This document shows positions 54,287 through 62,357 of a DNA stretch of 64,000 bases, piece after piece. The position numbers and the translations under genes are program-made. The notes beneath the pieces were generated by a model. It was given only the letters and a program-made list of their open reading frames with translations. It was not told the DNA's origin and made no database searches. Every line of letters starts with the position of its first letter. Positions within the stretch are counted from its first letter, which is position 1. The DNA is from Rhizobium sp. CG5 (GTDB lineage: Bacteria > Pseudomonadota > Alphaproteobacteria > Rhizobiales > Rhizobiaceae), in the NCBI RefSeq assembly GCF_023701945.1, contig NZ_JABAEF010000007.1:186001-250000 (forward strand). Direction: 5' to 3'.

Positions 54287-55422
54287 TCGGAAATCCCTTT
54301 CTCTGAAGCTTCAAACATCTGGCCGAAGCGCGGTGACAAGACGCCGAACACCGCAAGTGCGGCAGCGCCGCGAAGCGCCGAATGCTGGCAATCGCTGGCG
54401 ACGACGACGCGCGGATGGCTGCGGTTGGCGCGGGCCGATATCGAATTGTTCAGCCCGTTGACCAGGGTGGCGAGCTGCTCGATCAATGACTGCGGCGCCA
54501 GGCCACCGAGCACCACGGTCTCGGGGTCGAAGAGGTTTTCAATGGTGCGGATGGCATTGCGGAAGATCGGCGCGATCTCGCGTACCCAATCGACCTCGGA
54601 CAAGCCGCGCCGCTTGAACGCCTCCAGCGAGAGATAGCGCTCAAGGCAGCCGTTGTTTCCGCAGGGGCAGGGCTCGCCATCCGGCACGGCGGGGATATGG
54701 CCGATTTCACCGGCATTGCCCCAGGCGCCGCGCATCACCGTACCGTCATGCATCATCGCACCGCCAAGGCCGACGCTGAAGAACAGGTAATAATAGTCCG
54801 AAATCTGTTGGCCGAGACCATAGAGTTGCTCGCCCAGGGCGGCTGCCGCCATGTCGTTTTCCATGAAGGCCGGCAGGCCGGTCGCATCGGTCAGGCGCTG
54901 GCGGATGTCGACATTCTGCCAGCCGGTCATCGTCGTCGGGCCGATGAAGCTGATGGATTCCACGTCGAACGGTCCCGGCAGAGCCAGCCCGGCGCCGAGC
55001 AAACGGCCGCGGCGCGGGCTTGCCTTGAGTTCGTCCACCATCTCGCCGATCAGGGCAAAGGCATCGTCCGGCATCGGGTTGGACGCATAGCGGCGGCGGC
55101 TTTCCACGACATCGCCGCGCAGATTGACCAGGGCCGTCTCGATGCCGAGCGGGGTCAGGTGAATGCCGACCGCATGGCCACCTTCCGGATTGATGGTCAG
55201 AGCCGAGGGCGGAATGCCACGGCCTTTCGGCTTTTCCCGCACCGACAGGATCAGCCCCTGCTCCTCCAGTTCCCGGACGATCGTCGACACGGTCTGGACG
55301 GTGAGACCGACCCGGCTGGCGATGTCGCCGCGCGTCACCGGTCCCTGCAGGCGGATCGATTCCAGGACGATCCGCCGGTTGAAGGGCCTTCCCGATTCCT
55401 GATTGGTGCCGCGCAGTGCCAT
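54283..55422 (-). CDS. ROK-family transcriptional regulator
   Basis: This 379-residue regulator has an N-terminal MarR-like winged helix (VTRGDIASRVGLTVQTVSTIVRELEEQGL) followed by a ROK sugar-kinase-like domain. The zinc motif is HIPAVPDGEPCPCGNNGCLE. ATG 55422 (MALRGTNQESGRPFNRR) is chosen because GGAGG lies 8 bases upstream; an in-frame ATG at 55455 has no ribosome site. It heads its operon, so it is probably autoregulated together with the transporter. Confidence 0.9.
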   Translation of the reverse strand: MALRGTNQESGRPFNRRIVLESIRLQGPVTRGDIASRVGLTVQTVSTIVRELEEQGLILSVREKPKGRGIPPSALTINPEGGHAVGIHLTPLGIETALVNLRGDVVESRRRYASNPMPDDAFALIGEMVDELKASPRRGRLLGAGLALPGPFDVESISFIGPTTMTGWQNVDIRQRLTDATGLPAFMENDMAAAALGEQLYGLGQQISDYYYLFFSVGLGGAMMHDGTVMRGAWGNAGEIGHIPAVPDGEPCPCGNNGCLERYLSLEAFKRRGLSEVDWVREIAPIFRNAIRTIENLFDPETVVLGGLAPQSLIEQLATLVNGLNNSISARANRSHPRVVVASDCQHSALRGAAALAVFGVLSPRFGQMFEASEKGISE

Positions 55423-55457
55423 GCCAAACGCCTCCGAATGGCCAAAGACTGACATCG

Positions 55458-55490
55458 CTTTTTTATTTAGTCAAATGGTTTTCAAAAAAG
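55458..55490. promoter_or_regulatory. AT-rich inverted repeat upstream of ROK operon
   Basis: CTTTTTT (55458-55464) and AAAAAAG (55484-55490) are inverted around an AT-rich centre containing TTTAGTCAAATGG. It sits about 40 bp upstream of the ROK gene start, a plausible operator for the ROK regulator. Confidence 0.35.
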
Positions 55491-55668
55491 AATCGAGCAA
55501 CGCGTCATGTGTCATCGGTAGCTGGCGAAGACGATCGAAACGGTATTCCGCACGTGCCTTTGTGTGCGTGATCCGTGCACGTCACGACCGGCCCCGCCGC
55601 GTGCCGAGAAGCGTCGGACTGACCAGGTCGAGGATCGGGCCGGTTCGAATTCGGCCCGTCGAGGGCTT

Positions 55669-55684
55669 TGTCGTGCATCCGACA
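55669..55684 (+). promoter_or_regulatory. NifA upstream activator sequence
   Basis: The site reads TGT-CGTGCATCCG-ACA, a perfect TGT-N10-ACA. It lies inside a longer palindrome with arms CTTTGTCG and CGACAAAG (55666-55687). It is about 80 bp upstream of the -24/-12 promoter, the usual distance for NifA activation. Confidence 0.88.
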
Positions 55685-55755
55685 AAGACGTCTTCAATCC
55701 GACAACGGGGATCTTTACTGAACATCAAGTCTTTGTATCTCAAGGACAAATCGTG

Positions 55756-55771
55756 GTGGCACGCGCCTTGC
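55756..55771 (+). promoter_or_regulatory. Sigma-54 (-24/-12) promoter of nifB
   Basis: TGGCAC-GCGCC-TTGCT matches the RpoN consensus TGGCAC-N5-TTGCW exactly. It lies about 40 bp before the nifB start codon. Confidence 0.92.
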
Positions 55772-55812
55772 TTCCTTCCTTGCATCGTTCACCCGCCGCA
55801 ACGGAGCCATCG

Positions 55813-57294
55813 ATGTCCGCACCGCTCATCTCACTGGAAAGTCTCGCCTCCGCAACGTCCATGGAAGCCATGCTCGCCAAGGCAAGCTCGGGCGGCTGTT
55901 CCTCCTCGTCCTGTGGCTCGTCGGCCAAGCCGGACGATATGGATCCGGCCGTCTGGGAGAAGATCAAGGATCACCCGTGCTATTCGGAGGAGGCGCATCA
56001 CTATTTCGCCCGCATGCATGTGGCCGTCGCGCCGGCCTGCAACATCCAGTGCAACTACTGCAACCGCAAATATGACTGCGCCAACGAGAGCCGTCCCGGC
56101 GTCGTCTCGGAAAAGCTGACGCCGGATCAGGCCACGCGCAAGGTGATCGCGGTCGCCAATGAGGTTCCGCAACTCTCCGTGCTCGGCATTGCCGGACCTG
56201 GTGACGCCTGCTACGACTGGCGCAAGACCAAGGAGACCTTTAGCGAGGTTTCCCGCGAGATCCCCGACATCAAGCTGTGCATTTCGACCAATGGCCTGAT
56301 GCTGCCCGACCATGTCGACGAACTCGCCGAGATGAATGTCGACCACGTGACGATCACCATCAACATGGTCGATCCGGAGATCGGCACGAAGATCTATCCG
56401 TGGATCTTCTACAAGAACCGCCGCTACACCGGTCTGGAGGCCTCGCAGATCCTGCATGAGCGGCAGATGCTGGGTCTCGAGATGCTCACCGCGCGCGGCA
56501 TTCTGACCAAGGTCAATTCGGTGATGATCCCCGGCGTCAACGACGAGCATCTCATCGAGGTCAACAAGTGGGTCAAGGAGCGCGGTGCCTTCCTGCACAA
56601 TGTCATGCCGCTGATTTCCGATCCGGCGCACGGCACCCATTACGGCCTGACCGGCCAGCGGGGGCCGAAGGCGATGGAGCTCAAGGTCCTGCAGGACAAG
56701 CTGGAGGGGGGCGCCAAGCTGATGCGCCATTGCCGCCAATGTCGCGCCGATGCCGTCGGCCTGCTCGGTGAGGATCGCGGCCAGGAATTCACGCTCGACC
56801 AGATCCCGCAAGAGGTCTCCTACGATCCCGCCAAGCGCGAGACCTATCGCGAGGTCGTGGCCCGCGAGCGCGGCGATCACGTGGCGGCCAAACAGGCCGC
56901 GGTCGCGACCGTCAAGGAGACCGAGGCGCGCGGCGCGCTGCTGGTGGCGGTCGCCACCAAGGGCGGCGGCCGGGTCAACGAGCATTTCGGCCATGCCCGT
57001 GAATTCCAGGTCTATGAGGCCTCGCCCAAGGGCATCAACTTCGTCGGTCATCGCAAGGTCGAGCAATACTGCCTGGGCGGCTTCGGTGAGGACGCCACGC
57101 TCGACGGCGTGATCGAGGCGCTGGAAGGGGTCGATGTCGTGTTGTGCGCCAAGATCGGCGATTGCCCGAAAGACCAACTGACCGAGGCCGGCATCAGGGC
57201 GACCGATGCCTATGGCTTCGACTACATCGAATCGGCGATCGGCGCGCTTTATGCCGCCGAATTCGGGATGGAGCTGCTCGCCGAAAGCGCCTGA
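55813..57294 (+). CDS. nifB: Nitrogenase cofactor biosynthesis protein NifB
   Basis: This 493-residue radical SAM enzyme builds the NifB-co iron-sulfur-carbide core used for the nitrogenase cofactor. The SAM cluster cysteines are C76, C80 and C83 in CNIQCNYC. The SAM-fold segment GIAGPGDA follows, and a C-terminal NifX-like domain starts near residue 375 (LLVAVATKGGGRVNEHFGHAREF). HCRQCRADAVG near the domain boundary is a conserved cysteine pair. ATG 55813 follows GGAG and lies correctly behind the sigma-54 promoter. Confidence 0.97.
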   Translation: MSAPLISLESLASATSMEAMLAKASSGGCSSSSCGSSAKPDDMDPAVWEKIKDHPCYSEEAHHYFARMHVAVAPACNIQCNYCNRKYDCANESRPGVVSEKLTPDQATRKVIAVANEVPQLSVLGIAGPGDACYDWRKTKETFSEVSREIPDIKLCISTNGLMLPDHVDELAEMNVDHVTITINMVDPEIGTKIYPWIFYKNRRYTGLEASQILHERQMLGLEMLTARGILTKVNSVMIPGVNDEHLIEVNKWVKERGAFLHNVMPLISDPAHGTHYGLTGQRGPKAMELKVLQDKLEGGAKLMRHCRQCRADAVGLLGEDRGQEFTLDQIPQEVSYDPAKRETYREVVARERGDHVAAKQAAVATVKETEARGALLVAVATKGGGRVNEHFGHAREFQVYEASPKGINFVGHRKVEQYCLGGFGEDATLDGVIEALEGVDVVLCAKIGDCPKDQLTEAGIRATDAYGFDYIESAIGALYAAEFGMELLAESA

Positions 57295-57342
57295 CATCCC
57301 AGCCCGTGATCCGCAACCGAAGATGCCAAAGGAGATGGAAAA

Positions 57343-57537
57343 ATGGCCTTCAAGATCATCGCATCGCAATGCACGCAGTGCTCGGCCTGCGAATTCGAAT
57401 GCCCGACCGGGGCAATCAAGTTCAAGGGCGAGACCTACGTGATCGACCCGAACAAATGCACCGAATGCGAGGGATATTTCGAGACCCAGCAATGTGCGGC
57501 GGTCTGTCCGGTGCCCAAGACTTGCGTCCCCGCCTGA
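57343..57537 (+). CDS. fdxN: 2[4Fe-4S] ferredoxin FdxN
   Basis: This 64-residue bacterial-type ferredoxin has cluster motifs [12 protein letters not shown] and, in the second half, [18 protein letters not shown] with the insertion typical of nif-linked ferredoxins. FdxN donates electrons for nitrogenase or for NifB-dependent cofactor synthesis. It follows nifB by 48 bp after AAAGGAGATGG. Confidence 0.96.
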   Translation: MAFKIIASQCTQCSACEFECPTGAIKFKGETYVIDPNKCTECEGYFETQQCAAVCPVPKTCVPA

Positions 57538-57677
57538 TCCATCCGGGCCGGACAACCCGGCTGCCGCATTCGGGCTTTGACCCCGTCTGCCGGCAGCCGG
57601 GCACTGTCCCGGATACGATCTCGCCCGAGAGCCCGTCGGCACAGGACGGGCGTCTTTCAACCGGCAAGGCGGCAGCG

Positions 57678-58490
57678 ATGATGAGCGAAGGGAAAGACAT
57701 GGCGCCGGGCGAGGACGTGCCGGCGATCGACTGGCTCGGCAATCCGGTCTCGTGCGGCGATTGCCCGCATGAGGAAAACCGCATCTCCGGCCGTTGCGAT
57801 CTCGGCCGGGCCTGCGTGCGCGATCTGCGGGCCCGGCGGATCGACCGGTTCTTCTCGATCAATCCGGATCTGGCCGAAAACTATCTCGCGCACCCCTTCT
57901 TCGAGCTGCGCACCATCGCGGCCCGTTATGCCTCGCCGTTCCGGCTCATTCCCTTGCTGTCGGACCCGGAACCTGATGTGCGGGCCATGGCGGCGCTGCG
58001 ATTGCCGGTGGCGCGGGTGCTGGCCCTGCGCCGCGATCCCGACCGGCGTGTCAGGATCGCGCTGGCGCGTCGCCTGTCCGGGGACGATCTGCTGCCGTTG
58101 CTGGCGGATCCCGATTACCAGGTGCGCCTGTCGGCGGCGCGGGCCGCCACACCGGCGCTGCTCGTCTCGTGCCTGGACGACCCCGAGCCCGATATCCGCC
58201 GCGAGGCGGCGCGCCGGATCGATCATGTTCACCTGCCGGCGCTGGTCGGCGACCCCGAGCCGCTGGTGCGCATCGAGGTGGCGCGGCGGCTGGAGGTCGG
58301 TCGGCTGCATCTTCTCAGTCGCGACCCCGATTTCCGGGTGCGCTACGCGGTCGCCGAGCGGGTGGCCGTGGACGATCTTGCCCTCTTCCTCACCGACGAG
58401 GACGAGGCGGTGCGCGAAATCGCGCGGGAACGCGCCGGCATAGACAAGGTTGGCATCTACAATCTTGGCATCGACAACAAGGAGACCTGA
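57678..58490 (+). CDS. 4Fe4S-binding leucine-rich repeat variant (LRV) protein
   Basis: This 270-residue protein begins with a cysteine cluster, CGDC...C...C (CX2C-X10-C-X5-C, about residues 26-46). At least seven helical repeats of about 24 residues follow (LLSDPEPDVRAMAALRLP, LADPDYQVRLSAARAAT, LVGDPEPLVRIEVARRL and similar). This matches the LRV protein of Azotobacter vinelandii, whose structure has a 4Fe-4S domain plus repeats. ATG codons at 57678, 57681 and 57699 are possible; the last has the best ribosome site. The role in nitrogen fixation is unproven; it lies between fdxN and nifZ. Confidence 0.88.
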   Translation: MMSEGKDMAPGEDVPAIDWLGNPVSCGDCPHEENRISGRCDLGRACVRDLRARRIDRFFSINPDLAENYLAHPFFELRTIAARYASPFRLIPLLSDPEPDVRAMAALRLPVARVLALRRDPDRRVRIALARRLSGDDLLPLLADPDYQVRLSAARAATPALLVSCLDDPEPDIRREAARRIDHVHLPALVGDPEPLVRIEVARRLEVGRLHLLSRDPDFRVRYAVAERVAVDDLALFLTDEDEAVREIARERAGIDKVGIYNLGIDNKET

Positions 58491-58493
58491 GCC

Positions 58494-58829
58494 ATGGGAC
58501 TTGGACGCGAACAGGACGTGGAAATCCGCCGGCCGCCGGTGCTCAATCCGGGAGAGCGGGTGCGGGCCACCCGCCACGTCAAGAATGACGGCACCTATCC
58601 CGGCAAGGAGATCGGCGAAAATCTCGTGCGCAAGGGCGACGTCGGCTATGTCCGCGATATCGGGACATTTCTCCAGCAATTCTACATCTATTCCGTCGAG
58701 TGGGTCGACCGCGGCACGCTGGTCGGCATGCGCGCCCGGGAACTCGAGAGCCTCGACAGGCCCGTGAAGCCGCCGGTGCCGGCGCCTGACCAACCCCAAA
58801 CGGCCGATGCCGGGAGTGCAATGCCATGA
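58494..58829 (+). CDS. nifZ: Nitrogen fixation protein NifZ
   Basis: This 111-residue protein has the compact NifZ domain: GERVRATRHVKNDGTYPGKEIGENLVRKGDVGYVRDIGTFLQQFYIYSVEW, followed by a proline-rich tail. NifZ assists maturation of the MoFe protein P-clusters. It starts 4 bp after the LRV gene and overlaps nifT by ATGA. Confidence 0.95.
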   Translation: MGLGREQDVEIRRPPVLNPGERVRATRHVKNDGTYPGKEIGENLVRKGDVGYVRDIGTFLQQFYIYSVEWVDRGTLVGMRARELESLDRPVKPPVPAPDQPQTADAGSAMP

Positions 58830-59038
58830 AGATCATGATCCGGAAGTCCGATCGCGGCTTTTCCGTCTATGTCCCGAAAAAGGATCTGGAGGAGCCGGTC
58901 GTCAAGGCGGACAACGAGACGCTCTGGGGCGGGGTCGTGACCCTGAAGAACGGCTGGCGGCTGGATCTGCCCGATATGCCTGCCGACACCCGCCTTCCCA
59001 TCACCGTCGAGGCCCGCAAACTGTCCGGGGATGACTGA
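58826..59038 (+). CDS. nifT: NifT/FixU family protein
   Basis: This 70-residue protein is of normal NifT length, with KIMIRKSDRGFSVYVPKKDLEE and LWGGVVTLKNGWRLDLPDMP. Its function is not established. It is coupled to nifZ by ATGA and its last 8 bp overlap the next reading frame. Confidence 0.95.
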   Translation: MKIMIRKSDRGFSVYVPKKDLEEPVVKADNETLWGGVVTLKNGWRLDLPDMPADTRLPITVEARKLSGDD

Positions 59039-59966
59039 CACTGCAGCCACAGTCCTTCACGCGACCATGGAGATCAAGCCGATGAACGCCATACTGAACA
59101 ATGACTTTCTCTTCGCCGTCGATGGTGCGGAGGCCGAAGCGGCCCTTGACGGGATCGGTGCTGATCTCCTGGCGGGCCGTCTCGTCCCCTATCTCGGGCC
59201 CGGCCTGTTGTCGCTCGACGAGGCTGGATCGTCCGTGCCGGTTTCGCCGGAACAGGTGGCCGCCGAACTCCATGCGCGGGCACCGGCACCATCGCGCATC
59301 CGCACTAACATGTGGTCGGTCGCGCAGTTCATCGAGCAGCGCCGCCATCGATCGACGCTTGCCAAATGGATGTCGGAGATCTTTGCCGCCGAGCCGCGGC
59401 CTTGCGCCCTGCACCACTGGCTGGCGCGAATGCCATTGCCGCTGGTCGTCGATACCTGGTATGATGGCGGGATGCGTGCCGCCTTGCTGGACAGCGGCCG
59501 GGACGATGTCGTGTCGATCCAGGGCATCACCCGGTCAGGGGAATTTCGCGATATCTGGAGCAAGGCCTACCGGCTGGACGGAACGCAAACCGATGAGGAG
59601 GCCGCTGACAAAGCGACGACGGTGCTCTATGAACCGCATGGCGGCGCGCGGCCGTCCGGCAATTTCCTGGTTGCCGATTCCGACTATGTCGAGGTCCTGA
59701 CGGAAATCGATATCCAGACGCCCATTCCGGACGTGGTCAAAGAGCGGCGCGGCGCCCTCGGCTTCGTTTTCCTCGGCTGCCGCTTCCACGACCAGATGTT
59801 GCGCACCTATGCGCGCCAGATCATGAAACGGTCGAAGGGGCCGCATTTCGCCGTGATGATCGCAGCGGAACTGACGAAAAACGAGCGACGTTTCCTCGCC
59901 GACAACGGCATCACGCTGGTCGACATGCCGCTTGGCGCCGCGATCGACAGGCTGGTCAGGCTTTAG
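59031..59966 (+). CDS. SIR2-like domain protein of the nif operon
   Basis: This 311-residue protein looks like a SIR2-type Rossmann protein: LVPYLGPGLLS (residues 51-61) matches the NAD-binding opening of SIR2_2 proteins, WSVAQFIEQRR follows, and a LGFVFLGCRFHDQMLRTYARQIM segment lies in the second half. Such domains bind or hydrolyse NAD. It overlaps nifT by 8 bp, so it is co-expressed under NifA. ATG 59082 (MNAILNNDFLF), with GGAG upstream, is an alternative start. No function in nitrogen fixation is established. Confidence 0.75.
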   Translation: MTDTAATVLHATMEIKPMNAILNNDFLFAVDGAEAEAALDGIGADLLAGRLVPYLGPGLLSLDEAGSSVPVSPEQVAAELHARAPAPSRIRTNMWSVAQFIEQRRHRSTLAKWMSEIFAAEPRPCALHHWLARMPLPLVVDTWYDGGMRAALLDSGRDDVVSIQGITRSGEFRDIWSKAYRLDGTQTDEEAADKATTVLYEPHGGARPSGNFLVADSDYVEVLTEIDIQTPIPDVVKERRGALGFVFLGCRFHDQMLRTYARQIMKRSKGPHFAVMIAAELTKNERRFLADNGITLVDMPLGAAIDRLVRL

Positions 59967-60014
59967 CCGGGAAGGGCTGGCGCACCACGCCGGTTCCGCC
60001 CGACCCCGCCGCGA

Positions 60015-61760
60015 TCAGAACTTCTTCACCGGGATATCGTGCCGGCGCAGCGCATAGCCGACCTGGCGCGGCGTCAGTCCGAGGATCCGCGCCGCCTTGG
60101 CCTGAACCCAGCCGGACCGCTCCATCGCATCGACCAGCCTGTCGCGCTCCGTCAACCGGCCGGCCTGGGCGGGACAGTCGGCATCCTCGGGATCGCAGGA
60201 CCGCGCAGGACGCGGCGAGGCGTCACGCTCCGCCGGTGCAGGCCTTTCGGCAGCGCCGACCGGCAATGTCCTGCCGCTGGCCAGCGCGTCGATGGCACTG
60301 GGCGGCCCCTTGCCGTTTCCCTTCCACAACAGGGCCGAGAGACATTGGCCGGTGCTGCAGGCGAAATCCTGGGTGTCGATCACCTCGGATCGGGTCAAGG
60401 TCGCGGTTCGCTGCACGCAGTTTTCCAGCTCACGGACGTTGCCGGGAAAATAGCATCGGGAGATCAGGTCCAGGGAGTTCTTGCTGAATGTCATCTTGCG
60501 CCGGTTTTCGCGGTTGAAGCGCTCGAGAAAGGATTCGGCAATGCGCGGGATGTCGCCCTTGCGTTCGCGCAGCGGCGGCAGCGTGACCGGCACGACGCTG
60601 ATCCGGTAGTAGAGATCGGCGCGAAATTCGTGGCGCCGCACGGCATCCTCAAGATCGCGGTTGGTGGCGCAGATCAGCCGGACATCGACCTTGATCGTCT
60701 TGTTGCCGCCGACCCTTTCGAACTCGCCTTCCTGCAGCACGCGCAACAGCTTGGCCTGGAACGATGCCGAGATCTCGCCGATCTCGTCGAGCAGCAGCGT
60801 GCCGCCATGGGCCAGTTCGAAGCGGCCGATGCGCTGGCTCGTGGCGCCGGTAAAGGCACCCTTTTCATGGCCGAAAAGCTCGGATTCAAGCACTGATTCC
60901 GGTAGGGCAGCGCAGTTGAGCTTGACGAAAGGTCTGTCGTGGCGGGGCGAGAGCTCATGGATGGTCTGGGCGAACAGCTCCTTGCCCGTGCCGCTTTCGC
61001 CGCGCAACAGCACCGTCGAATTGGTCTTGGCGACGATGTTGATCGTGTCGAGGACAGTCTTCACGGAGGCGCTTTCGCCGACGATCCGGCTGGGTTTGCC
61101 GGGCATGCGGCGCGGCTGCGGTTCGGCCGCGTATTCGATCGTCTTTTCCAGACGTCGCTGCTGCTCGATCAGCCGTTGCCGGTCTTCGCTCAGGATCCGG
61201 TGAAGCCGGATCGTCTGGCCGGCGAGATTGGCGACCATGGTCAGGAAGCGCATATCGTCGTCCAGGGTGAAGTCGCCACCTTCCTTGCGGGTGCGATCGA
61301 TCGACAGCGTGCCCAGCACGGCATGATTGACCTTGACCGGCACGCCGATGAAGCACACGGCCGGGCCGGAGGTTTCGACATCGGCGAACAGGTGCGACCG
61401 GCTGGTGTCGGGGATGACGAGAGGCGTCCCGGTGGCGACGATCTGGTCGATCACCGCCTGCGGCACCGGCATGAAATGATCTTCGCCGGCGCGATGGCTA
61501 TATCCGGCCGTCGAGATGATTTCTGGCAGTCCGTCTTCATCAAGCACGATCAGCGCGCCCTTGCGCATCTGCAGAAAGGACGACAGGATGTTGACGACAT
61601 TGGCGAGGGTAATTTCCAGTCGCGCCGGCTCGGCCAGCACCTTGGAGATTTCGTAGATTCCACTCAACGATATATTGGCGCGTCGGTTGGAACTGATCGC
61701 GGTTTCGGAGAGCTTCTGCCCTGCCGACGGGGGGGCAACTCGCTCGACATATTGGTTCAT
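60015..61760 (-). CDS. nifA: Nif-specific sigma-54 activator NifA
   Basis: This 581-residue regulator has an N-terminal GAF domain (about residues 40-195) and a central AAA+ domain with Walker A GESGTGKE (254-261) and sigma-54 contact loop GAFTGA (301-306). The C-terminal Fis-type helix-turn-helix is [21 protein letters not shown]. Cysteines at the end of the AAA+ domain and CSTGQC in the linker are the oxygen-sensitive type of alphaproteobacterial NifA. It would act at TGT-N10-ACA sites such as that of nifB. It converges with the nifB operon. Confidence 0.96.
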   Translation of the reverse strand: MNQYVERVAPPSAGQKLSETAISSNRRANISLSGIYEISKVLAEPARLEITLANVVNILSSFLQMRKGALIVLDEDGLPEIISTAGYSHRAGEDHFMPVPQAVIDQIVATGTPLVIPDTSRSHLFADVETSGPAVCFIGVPVKVNHAVLGTLSIDRTRKEGGDFTLDDDMRFLTMVANLAGQTIRLHRILSEDRQRLIEQQRRLEKTIEYAAEPQPRRMPGKPSRIVGESASVKTVLDTINIVAKTNSTVLLRGESGTGKELFAQTIHELSPRHDRPFVKLNCAALPESVLESELFGHEKGAFTGATSQRIGRFELAHGGTLLLDEIGEISASFQAKLLRVLQEGEFERVGGNKTIKVDVRLICATNRDLEDAVRRHEFRADLYYRISVVPVTLPPLRERKGDIPRIAESFLERFNRENRRKMTFSKNSLDLISRCYFPGNVRELENCVQRTATLTRSEVIDTQDFACSTGQCLSALLWKGNGKGPPSAIDALASGRTLPVGAAERPAPAERDASPRPARSCDPEDADCPAQAGRLTERDRLVDAMERSGWVQAKAARILGLTPRQVGYALRRHDIPVKKF

Positions 61761-61830
61761 CTGTATACCTCTTGGACTATCCTCAGTTGGATTGTTCCAA
61801 GGGCAACCTCCCTAAACCGTATTTTTTGAT

Positions 61831-61842
61831 CTTGCATGCAAG
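61831..61842. repeat. 12-bp perfect palindrome upstream of nifA
   Basis: CTTGCATGCAAG reads the same on both strands. It lies about 70 bp before the nifA start and overlaps the possible -12 element at 61837-61852. It could be a regulator site; it does not match the FNR/FixK form TTGAT-N4-ATCAA. Confidence 0.5.
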
Positions 61843-61852
61843 CTTACGCCCA
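61837..61852 (-). promoter_or_regulatory. Possible weak sigma-54 promoter of nifA
   Basis: On the minus strand the site reads TGGGCGTAAGCTTGCA. It keeps the essential GG-N10-GC spacing but differs from TGGCAC in the -24 box. No TGT-N10-ACA site was found within the gap upstream, so NifA may instead be read through from the fix genes. Confidence 0.3.
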
Positions 61853-62004
61853 TCGTCCCATTTGTCAATTCGCCTTGACCGCCAGAGGGCCCGCAAATGC
61901 GGGGTTTTCAGGCGATTCATGACTGGTTTTTGACGCCACGGAGTGACCGCCTGGTGCCAGCAGCGCAGGGGGCTGCCGGCGATCGGGCGGCTCGGTCTGT
62001 TGGT

Positions 62005-62304
62005 TCAGCCGAACTTGAACAGCACGCCGAAGCCGCCACGCGGATAGTTCCACTCGATCTCGCCGGTCGCCTCGCACAGCACGCGGCAGGTGCCGCATTC
62101 CATGCAGCCGTCGGCGGTGATCTCGACCTGTCCGGTGTCGTTCTGCTCGTAGCATTTGGCAGGACAGACGCGGGTCAGCGCCAGCAGATTGGCGCTGGGC
62201 GTCTCGTGCGGATGCACCGTGATATGCGGCCGGCCGACATCGACCAGGTAGCGGTTCTGGAAAAGCTTGTCCTCGACGCGGACGTCCTTGATGGCAATGG
62301 TCAT
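62005..62304 (-). CDS. fixX: Ferredoxin-like protein FixX
   Basis: This 99-residue ferredoxin-like protein has the cysteine set [11 protein letters not shown] and [15 protein letters not shown]. It works with FixABC in an electron-bifurcating complex that carries low-potential electrons to nitrogenase. ATG 62304 gives the normal FixX start ([19 protein letters not shown]). It lies 53 bp after fixC and 244 bp before nifA. Confidence 0.95.
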   Translation of the reverse strand: MTIAIKDVRVEDKLFQNRYLVDVGRPHITVHPHETPSANLLALTRVCPAKCYEQNDTGQVEITADGCMECGTCRVLCEATGEIEWNYPRGGFGVLFKFG

Positions 62305-62357
62305 TGCAAAGTTCCTCGTTGACGTGTGTTGAAAGGCATGCGGAATCAAAGGTCTTG

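Larger units (their letters stand above)
55456..55812. other. Divergent region between ROK operon and nifB
   Basis: This gap of about 360 bp carries the presumed ROK operon promoter at its left end, the NifA upstream activator site at 55669-55684 and the sigma-54 promoter at 55756-55771. No other gene is seen. Confidence 0.7.

Noticed and set aside
51410..54637. 1075-codon open frame on the plus strand
   Set aside because: It is antisense to the permease, binding-protein, ATPase and ROK genes, with no recognisable domain; an artefact of high GC.
55831..57660. 609-codon minus-strand frame opposite nifB and fdxN
   Set aside because: nifB and fdxN are unmistakable on the plus strand; the antisense translation has no family features.
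61831..61842. CTTGCATGCAAG near nifA as an FNR/FixK box
   Set aside because: The anaerobox consensus TTGAT-N4-ATCAA is not met; only kept as an unassigned palindrome.
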